Positions 56,607 through 64,000 of a DNA stretch of 64,000 nt are shown in pieces (positions within the stretch are counted from its first letter, which is position 1; every line of letters starts with the position of its first letter). Source of the DNA: Melampsora larici-populina 98AG31 (taxonomy: Eukaryota; Basidiomycota; Pucciniomycetes; Pucciniales; Melampsoraceae); contig NW_006768766.1 of NCBI RefSeq assembly GCF_000204055.1, forward strand, positions 1,958,261 to 2,022,260, in the 5' to 3' direction. The notes under the pieces are model-generated. The model saw only the letters and a list, made by a program, of their open reading frames with translations, was not told the origin of the DNA and made no database searches. A program made the translations under genes and the position numbers.

Positions 56607-57324
56607 TTAAAAGTCCAAAGACTCAATGTCCTCAACTCTATAATCAAAAGATTCTGGAAAATGGTCCATCCATCTAAACACCCTCTGTTCCAATTCATAA
56701 TGGCTTTGAACAAATCGATCTTCTACCATCTTTCCAAAATCCACGTCATCTTGATCGCTTGTTTCAATGATATCATCACTTCTCCCTTTTTTGTCCGACA
56801 ATTTTGATGGACTTGAAGAGAATTTGTTCCGCCATGCTTCTCCTAACTTTGTCAAATGAACGGATTGCCGGGCCAAAATCCGTTCCAGAGCATTAGAGGT
56901 GGCTCTAGTCCGGGTGACGGGAAGCTTTGGCTTTTCAATTGACGGGATGAAAGGACTTGAAGCGAACTTAGACCGCCAAACTTCACATATCGCTGAAAAT
57001 TGTTGAGCTTGGTTTCGTAAAATTTTGTCAAGTGCCTCGGAGGTCTCTCTTGTCCTAGCAGTTTGAGGCGGCGAATCGTTTTTGAACGGAGATTTAAGGT
57101 ACAACCTGGATGGCCGAGGATCTGAGGCGTAAGATGATTCGGTATAGACGGAGGATTCAACTAATGATCTCCCGTCGTATGGCGTAAAATCACCACATTG
57201 CTTGACGTTCTATATATAACCAATTGATCACATCCTTGTAAGGAAGAGAATTGCGTAGGATGATAATCAAGGACAGGTCAACACTCACAAAGGTTGATAA
57301 AGGTGATTGAAGGGTAGCAGTCAT
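56607..57324 (-). CDS. Small unknown protein with an internal duplication
   Basis: The main exon (about 57,210-56,607) is open for about 200 codons after an acceptor near TATATATAG and begins NVKQCGDFTPYDGRSLVE. Two similar modules follow: RTRETSEALDKILRNQAQQF...WRSKFASSPF and RTRATSNALERILARQSVHL...WRNKFSSSPS. The acidic C-terminus has DHFPESFDYRVEDIESLDF. A likely first exon starts with ATG at 57324 and has a GTGAGT donor at 57289, but its phase does not match the acceptor I chose, so the 5' model is unsure. No signal peptide is seen in the parts read. I do not recognise the family. Confidence 0.5.
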
Positions 57325-57600
57325 GATTGTTTTGTTGCGTGATTGAGGGTTTTTCTGTAGATTTGGGAGGTTCTGTGGATCAGAAGGTTCAAATGTAAGG
57401 TTAGAATGTCATGAAATGGACAACTATCCATTCAACTCACCTTATAAAAATTTGATGGATAGGTGAGATTTTGATTTTAAAAAGTCAAGATAATGTGTGA
57501 AGAAAGTGGAGAAATTGTGGGAAATGTGGTGATGATGAAGTTTGGATATAAAGGAATGTATTGATTTTCTTGTCAACCGTGATTCATATCTGAGCAATCT
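57325..57600. other. Spacer, probable promoter of the small unknown gene
   Basis: Sequence between the candidate start at 57324 and the inverted repeat at 57601. No gene is supported. Confidence 0.35.
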
Positions 57601-58220
57601 GTTCCTTGTCCCTTGAAAAGGCAAAGCTTCAATCAAGAAAAGAATGACTTCACAAGAAGTTATGCCGACTGACATACAAGCTCAGATCCCTGGATTTCGA
57701 AAGAAATACACTGTCCTTTGTAGATATGGATTTAGGAACGCAGAAGTTTGTTGGACCTTTTTGGACCGTCTTCCATGAGCAAAGGTACTGGGGGCCAATA
57801 GGCACTACAATCAATTACAAAGTCTCATCTATCAACCTATGACTAGGAGGAATTGAAGTCTTTCTTGGAGAATTGACTTGAATCCTTGGGATAAGTTGTT
57901 AGTAAAAGAAGCTCACATCGAAACATGCAGACTGTATATAAACAAGCTGCATCATGATCAATTGTTGGCCGTCAATACTCAAGTTGAGCCCTCTGGCTGT
58001 CAACCAATGTCCTTCAAAGATATTTATGTAGGCTTCTTGTCAGGCACTCGAAAAGGCTTTGACAAACATCTGTGCTCCAAGTCCTACATCAATATCATCC
58101 ACGGAGTAGAGGGTGTATGTCATAATCCAGGGCACTCAGCTTTTCTGTCAGTCGGCATATTCTCCTGTGCAATCATTCTGTGCCTAATCCTGGCTTTGGT
58201 GATTTAAAGGTACAAGGAAC
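57601..58220. repeat. Inverted repeat pair of about 97 bp around a 426-bp centre
   Basis: 57,601-57,696 and 58,123-58,220 are diverged inverted copies. Shared blocks on the plus strand of the right arm are AATCCAGGG, TGTCAGTCGGCAT, TCATTCT and ACAAGGAAC. The centre has a 109-codon frame without recognisable domains. It is probably a foldback-type element; no clear target duplication was found. Confidence 0.6.
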
Positions 58221-59084
58221 AAATGAAGTATCAATTTAATTTGGATGATGGTTATTCCTTCATACTTAAACTTCCTCATACTCGAATGCCCCTTCTAAAA
58301 TTCCATCAATTCCTCCCAACCTTTTTCCACTTTCCAACAATTCATTCCCAGTTATCAATCAAACACTAGCATTCTCAGCGGCGGGCGCCGCCTTGAACTC
58401 CATGGGCAGTGCATCCCTACATCAGCTTACATGCGAGTATACCTGCGCCTACGCTACGCATCATTCCAGGCCAACGTGCTCATAATGACGTACTTTAAAG
58501 TCGTACAGGTTATGCTTGTGACAAAGACATTCATGCTCTCACAATGCATTTCGCTGCGTGAACATCCGTCTTGCCAAAATTCCCTTGTGCAACGCCTTTT
58601 GTCATTATACATAAATTTTACAAAGAAAACAATTCATGTGGGCACAATCTTTTTAAGCCAGCTCCTTGCATAAGATCCCAGCGCGAATGAGAAGCACCTC
58701 AATTATCAAAATGCATCAAGAGTAAGCGTCACTTTTAATCAAACATTGAACTAATTACATCAACATATTCATTGGCTGGATTTCTTATTCAATTTTAAGA
58801 ACCATCTTCTAGGCAGTCATTCTTGGTTAAGGTCACGGTACCAACGCGCACATAAAGCATGATCGGTTTCTCGTATACCACGCACACCAGTCAAATCCCA
58901 GATACCGTGATCCCAATCGGCCTTCGCAATCGTTCAACTTAAACGTTTTCTGTCAATCAAAGCCTGCCATGATGATGTTCATAAGTCAGCGAACACAACA
59001 TCCCTTTTCCCTAACTCTCAGATCACATTCACCTTCAAGCCAGTTTACTTTGTACTCGGTTGGCTTCCACGCTATTGTTGTTTG
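58221..59084. other. Spacer without a recognisable gene
   Basis: No supported coding sequence; GC content rises slightly near 58,380-58,560. Adjacent to the 3' end of the F-box-like gene at 59085. Confidence 0.45.
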
Positions 59085-60392
59085 TTAAGGCCTGTCACTT
59101 ATTCCGTTCCAAGTCAGCAAAAGTAAAGTTTCCTCTCTTTCAATTTCGAAATCATTTACCTCCAACTCAACATAATCTAATTGCTGTATGAAATGGCAAC
59201 GGATTTGATGATAACCAAAAATCCTTTTTAGCTCCTTGTTTTCCTCTAAGTCCTGTTCCTTCCCCGTGATAAAAACGATGTTGTTGAACCCGACAGGTCT
59301 CTTGAGTTCTTTGCCTTTAAGTGCCTTCAGGCCTTTGCGCCAATATTTTTTAGAACTCCAATAGTCAGTGACGTAAATTCGCATATTCTTTACAAATCCT
59401 AATTGTAGCCAAGCTAAACTGGGACTTTCTATTGTCGAGTTGATACTCCGTATAATTTTTAATTTCGGGAAATGCCAATCGCTTATCTCCGCCGGAACAC
59501 GATTCGGAATTGACTCTATGAATAAGACCTCAAGTGAATTTTGCAGAGCCAAAATAACTTTTGCAGCTCGGTCGCAGTCGGGATGGGTAAGGTACTCTAA
59601 GCAACTGATGTTCCGACCACGAGTTTCGCAAAGCTCCGTAATCGCTCCCAGGTCGTTTGTATCGCATGCGGCTGACAAGTGCTTCAAGCGAGGTAACGCT
59701 TCTTCACTTAAGTCCAGAGTTCCGATAGATCCAATGTCAAGCGATAACGATTCAAGCCCAGCCGTAACATTGAGTAAAGCCCGGATCGATTTCGAGTGAT
59801 TCTGCCTTACCCCGTAGGGATTTGCCTCGATGATCAACACTCTTAGACCTTTAACCTCTTTTATCAACTCAATGATATTGGGCGTAAATCCCGCACCCGC
59901 TTTGAACGAAAACTTTAAGCCTGCTAAGGTTTGACCACAAAATTTGATAATTTCTTCAATGTCCTCTAGTATAATTGATTTATAATTGAAGTTATCCTTT
60001 TCGAAATCAATCCGGTAAGATGCAAGCGAACCTATGTTGACTCGATCCGACCCGAATTCACAATCCAAATCTGGGCAAGTAATCTGATCGAAGCTAAGGC
60101 GGCTCAATCGAGCCATGGTCGAGATTGTCGCCGAGTTATTCCAAGTCTCAACGAAAGAGTTCATTTTCAATGCCGAGCTAAAGTGTAAGTTTTGATAAGC
60201 GTATGGCAAGACCCGTAACGCCCAAGACTTTCCAAGCAATCGTAAGTTTAACAGTTCCAATAATAGATGGTCTGGCACAGGAGCCTGTTTGGCACTATTC
60301 CTAGAATTCTTCCAGGTCTCTTCAAAGTCTTTAACGAAGTAAAATAAAATTAAATCAACAACTTCTAAAGGAAGGCAATGAATATGGGCCAT
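59085..60392 (-). CDS. F-box-like/LRR protein, single exon
   Basis: One open frame of 435 residues starting MAHIHCLPLEVVDLILFYFV, which fits an F-box start (LP.E..DLI). Further F-box-like residues lie near LLNLRLLGKSWALRVLPYAY. The remainder shows leucine-rich periodicity (LAGLKFSFKAGAGF, LRVLIIEANPYG, LESLSLDIGSIGTLDLSEEA, LPRLKHLSAACDTN, SLEVLFIESIPNR, FPKLKIIRSINSTI). It probably binds Skp1 as an SCF substrate receptor; the substrate is unknown. The family is more diverged than the 47,500-49,191 gene and has no intron. The frame is intact. An AT-rich stretch with TATATATATATA lies 60-80 bp upstream. Confidence 0.72.
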   Translation of the reverse strand: MAHIHCLPLEVVDLILFYFVKDFEETWKNSRNSAKQAPVPDHLLLELLNLRLLGKSWALRVLPYAYQNLHFSSALKMNSFVETWNNSATISTMARLSRLSFDQITCPDLDCEFGSDRVNIGSLASYRIDFEKDNFNYKSIILEDIEEIIKFCGQTLAGLKFSFKAGAGFTPNIIELIKEVKGLRVLIIEANPYGVRQNHSKSIRALLNVTAGLESLSLDIGSIGTLDLSEEALPRLKHLSAACDTNDLGAITELCETRGRNISCLEYLTHPDCDRAAKVILALQNSLEVLFIESIPNRVPAEISDWHFPKLKIIRSINSTIESPSLAWLQLGFVKNMRIYVTDYWSSKKYWRKGLKALKGKELKRPVGFNNIVFITGKEQDLEENKELKRIFGYHQIRCHFIQQLDYVELEVNDFEIEREETLLLLTWNGISDRP

Positions 60393-61820
60393 GTCCGATC
60401 TTAGGTCTTCATCAACTGTTCTTTGATTTTAATGCTTTGATCCTAATGTACCTTGGCAGATATATATATATATTTATATGATATTCAAACGTCTATATTG
60501 GAGTGTATATGTTATCCTGTTCTGATTACCTTTTTATATGAGATGTGAATCTTGTGTTTACATATTCATGCTACTGTGGTGTGGTTATGCGCTCGAGGAC
60601 GCGAGCCTGCTCATTTCATCTGACGATTGCCGCGTATTCCACGCAATCGTTTCAATCCTACCAACGCTTCAAGCACTATGTTATAAGAAGAGCAATTAGG
60701 AATTGCATATCCAGGATAACAACTTATTATCTTAACGAAAGCTTCGTTCTTCCACTGATCGCCTCGAGAAGAGTCATGGAAATCTGTTCCCATATCGCCT
60801 GAAACTATGTGGCGATCAATCGCGCTGAGCGTGGATCATCTGCCTTTATTCAAGGTTCGCCGCGTACTCAACCAAGCTTTTCAACCTGCAATACGCCTCC
60901 AGTTTTCATGTGCCAACATGATCGCTAACGAGATCTGCTCCAAGCAAGTCGAATCACTTAAACTTTAACGAGTTACTCATGGGCTTTAAGCACCGTGTGC
61001 AACCGTTGCACAAAGCCTGTTGCTCAGTATTCAGCCAATCTTGCGGCCAATCAGCGTTCACCGCTCACAATTCCTACTCATCGCTTAAATATAACATCAT
61101 TGAATTTTAAAAATGATAGAGGTAATTGACAGTGTATCCAATACTTTCGTTGCAACACTTGATACGACATATTAGAGTGTAAAGCAATAGCATTCTCTTT
61201 TAGATTTGTGGCTCACTCCAAGATTCACGGGCCCTTACCCAAAAACCTTTGTATGCCTATATCATCATGACATTAAAACAAATCTTAGCTGCTCGTGATA
61301 AAAAGCAGAGTATCATTGTATCCCCAAAAGTAAGCTTGTAGGTGTCACAGCAGCATGAGCCAAATGGTTTCCAAGAAGTTTGTATCGACGAGTAAACTTA
61401 ATGCGTATAAGCAGCAATCTGCAAAGTGTGGTATCGTCCCAGGCATTTATCCAAAGCCTCAACTATGCGTCCCCACACTTGCTGTCTTTTCGACCGAGTC
61501 GTAAAAATGAAACAAATTCAAATTTACCGGCGTTGTTGAGAAAGGCATCGTTGATTGTGGCATCACGCAGCCCAAACAAGGCATATGAGCACACCTGTGC
61601 CTACCCGACCCGTCGGGTATAAGTCGATAGGAAATGTGTACTTCCTATCGACTTATAGTCAAAACCCCCCTGTCCGACGCGCCGCCGCCCCGACGCGTCG
61701 GATTAAAACTCACCGCTAAGTACTTCATCCACCGCTACATGACGTGTGAGGACCTGTAACACCATCTATGCCCACATATTGGCAAATGGTCCAGGAAAAC
61801 ATATATCCACGCAAAATTCC
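60393..61820. other. Spacer without a recognisable gene
   Basis: Only short frames without motifs. CCTATCGACTTATA and its inverse TATAAGTCGATAGG form a small dyad around 61,617-61,660, close to the GC-rich ACGCGCCGCCGCCCCGACGC. Beyond 61,780 the ATTCACACTGATGTGAAT motifs of the neighbouring satellite begin. Confidence 0.45.
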
Positions 61821-61825
61821 AGGAA

Positions 61826-63165
61826 TCAAATTCACACTGATGTGAATGTCATTCACATGGATCACGGATCAAAATCACACATATGTGATGACATACATCT
61901 GAACCATACATGTGAATTTTGCATAAAGGAAAAGTGTTAGATTCACACTGATGTGAACGTGAATCACATAGAGGTGAATCAATTCCAATCACCCCTTTAC
62001 AATTACGTGTCACGTAAAGACTTAGTCACGGATCCAAATTCATATCACATATATATAGGTAATTATATATATGAGAGCATATTTCACCTCAATGTGAATA
62101 CATTCCCGCATATGTTAAAGTGAATACACACTCACATATATGTGAATACACATTCACATATATGTGAATACACATTCACATATATGTGAATACACATTCA
62201 CATATATGTGAATACACATTCACATATATGTGAATACACATTCACATATATGTGAATACACATTCACATATATGTGAATATCTATCATCTGTATTCACAG
62301 ATATGTGAATACACATCACCTATATGTGAATACATATCACCTATTTATGAATACACATCACCTATATGTGAATACACATTCCATATATGTGAATGCACAT
62401 CACCTATATGTGAATACATATCACATAAATGTGAATACACATCACCTATATGTGAATACACATCACCTATATGTGAGTACATATCACATATACGTGAATA
62501 CATATCACATATATGTGAATACACATCACCTATATGTGAATACATATCACATATATGTGAATACACATCACCTATATGTGAATACACATCACCTATATGT
62601 GAGTACATATCACATATACGTGAATACATATCACATATATGTGATACACATCACCTATATGTGATACACATCACCTACATGTGAATACATATCACATATA
62701 TGTGAATATACATCACATATACGTGAATACACATCACCTATATGTGAATCACATCACCTATATGTGAATCATATCACATATACGTGAATGAACATCACAT
62801 ATATGTGAATACACATCACATATATGTGAATTACATCACATATATGTGAATACACATCACCTATATGTGAATACATATCACATATATGTGAATACACATC
62901 ACCTATATGTGAATACACATCACCTATATGTGAGTACATATCACATATACGTGAATACATATCACATATATGTGAATACACATCACATATATGTGAATAT
63001 ACATCACATATATGTGAATACACATCACCTATATGTGAATACACATCACCTATATGTGAATACATATCACATATACGTGAATGAACATCACATATATGTG
63101 AATACACATCACCTATATGTGAATACATATCACATATATGTGAATACACATCACATATATGTGAA
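61826..63165. repeat. Satellite of 21-22-bp palindromic units (TTCACATATATGTGAATACA)
   Basis: About 60 units over 1.3 kb. Early units are irregular (ATTCACACTGATGTGAAT), then homogeneous from about 62,110, with variants CACCTATATGTGAATACACA and CACATATACGTGAATACA. Each core CACATATATGTG is self-complementary. Open frames on both strands (NTHHLYVNTYHIYV, CDMYSHIGDVYSHI) follow purely from the repeat. It ends about 140 bp from the second KDZ transposase. Confidence 0.92.
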
Positions 63166-63308
63166 GAAATGTAGAGATGAGAGTACTCTGAATTTTAATC
63201 ATTATGTAAGATCCACAGGTATAGAACGTAATTGATGAGAGGCTACCAAGAGATTGATGATGTGTATTCTAAAACAAAGAAGAGAAACAAAACGCTTAAT
63301 ACCCCATA

Positions 63309-64000
63309 TTAATCATATCTACCATCCATCCCACTTTCACTCCAAACATCCTCTTCATCAGAGGTTGCATCCGTGATGTCCAGCTGATCCACCTGGTGAT
63401 GAAGCTCTTCTGCTTCATCCTCCCCATCCAGCATCTCCTCCAAAATTTCGAGTTCATCCACTGCTGTTGATTCTACACTTTCAGCATTTACAATACGCTC
63501 CCAGGTTGACTTACCCCTGGCAACCAATCCTTCCCAGCGCTGGATCAAAGAGTCTACTTCCTCAGCTGTCATCCTTGTATAACAATAGGATCTCTGTAGT
63601 AATTCCACAATATTTGAATTCCAGTTCATCCATGTTCTGCAATGTTTTTGACGAAGATTGTCATGCAGGGATTCCAATACTTCCATATTTACATGCCAAA
63701 CATCCTTGGCAATACGCTGACCAGGCTGCACTAAATCAATTCGATCTCTTCCACCATTTTCAGCATCATAATCTAAAATATTCACAAGTCCATAATAAGG
63801 TTAGCAAACAAAAGATAACGTAAAACCCACCTAAATAGAAAAACTTGCCACTGCTACACAAGGCCAGTAAGCCATCCAGCTTGCCTTCAGTCTTCAAAGC
63901 CTCAAGTACCATCTGTTGAGTCTCTCGGCCAATTCTTCTGAGTTCTTCACTACAAGACCTGTGTTGAAAAAAGTCTGGATACCTTCAATTGTGCCTGGAT
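63309..64000 (-). CDS. Second KDZ transposase, C-terminal part, running out of the window
   Basis: Two 3' exons are visible: 63958-63831 (SCSEELRRIGRETQQM, GLLALCSSGKFFYL) and 63772-63309, joined in phase through a GTGGGT...TTTAG intron. The last exon encodes DVWHVNMEVLESLHDNLRQK, HCRTWMNWNSNIVELLQRSY, RWEGLVARGKSTWERI and an acidic tail. It aligns with the end of the KDZ transposase at 29,600-29,959 (LLQRTAHYSH, NELIARCSGVWEKI, LDEFEMIEQD), which confirms that the latter is cut by a premature stop. The catalytic part lies beyond position 64,000. The visible part has no lesion. Confidence 0.8.

Noticed and set aside
57878..58207. 109-codon frame with a hydrophobic C-terminus
   Set aside because: It runs into one arm of an inverted repeat, has no homologous motif and no supporting exon; a possible membrane tail alone is not enough.
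61826..63165. CRISPR-like array or real repetitive proteins (NTHHLYV, YSHIGDV)
   Set aside because: Units are contiguous 21-22-bp palindromes without unique spacers, in a eukaryotic genome; the frames exist on both strands only because the repeat length is compatible.

Overview
The window looks like a repeat-packed accessory region of a basidiomycete nucleus, most likely a rust fungus (Pucciniales). The reasons are short GT-AG introns of about 50-110 nt in nearly every gene, AT-rich spacers, KDZ transposases and KDZ-associated CxC5/CxC6 cysteine clusters, divergent F-box/LRR genes, and a dense mix of MULE, PIF/Harbinger, Ty1/copia and foldback elements. This is inference from gene content; no housekeeping gene is present to fix the species. 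I saw no tRNA, rRNA or CRISPR.

Layout. 1-2,066: 3' part of a KDZ-associated CxC5/CxC6 gene with an in-frame stop. 2,723-4,086: an unknown gene. 5,215-5,913: a small gene with two duplicated 69-nt symmetric exons, then a minisatellite and a CACTA-like foldback MITE. 7,466-9,500: a five-exon Cys/His-rich unknown gene. 9,682-13,747: an F-box/LRR gene split by a complete 3.06-kb Mutator-like element (8-bp TSD). 13.7-21.05 kb: degenerate repeats. 21,079-44,605: a young Ty1/copia element (261-bp LTRs differing at one base, 5-bp TSD TATAC), itself carrying two later insertions. 47,500-49,191: an intact paralogue of the broken F-box/LRR gene. 49,445-55,818: a two-gene PIF/Harbinger element. 56.6-60.4 kb: a small unknown gene and a third F-box-like gene. 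61.8-63.2 kb: a palindromic satellite. 63.3-64 kb: the C-terminus of a second KDZ transposase.

The centrepiece is a 17,326-bp DNA transposon at 22,088-39,413. It has 107-bp terminal inverted repeats and an 8-bp target duplication (CATTTGGT), and sits inside the copia reverse transcriptase-RNase H reading frame. Removing it with one TSD copy restores that frame exactly. It carries four genes: an unknown 530-codon cargo gene, a KDZ transposase, a TET/JBP-like 2-oxoglutarate/Fe(II) dioxygenase (candidate 5-methylcytosine oxidase), and a fusion of a FAR1-type zinc-binding domain with an OTU-like cysteine protease domain. It also has a 2.3-kb head-to-head 178-bp satellite and an array of CACCTGTG palindromes that resemble its own termini. 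The three cargo genes have unbroken spliced frames, whereas the transposase has a nonsense codon and an apparent catalytic Asp-to-Asn change. The element was therefore probably moved in trans, or lost its transposase just after landing.

Order of events read from the nesting: copia inserted recently, then the KDZ element and a separate Mutator-type foldback element inserted into it. Gene models were spliced by hand; where exon phases agree throughout, this is stated as support.
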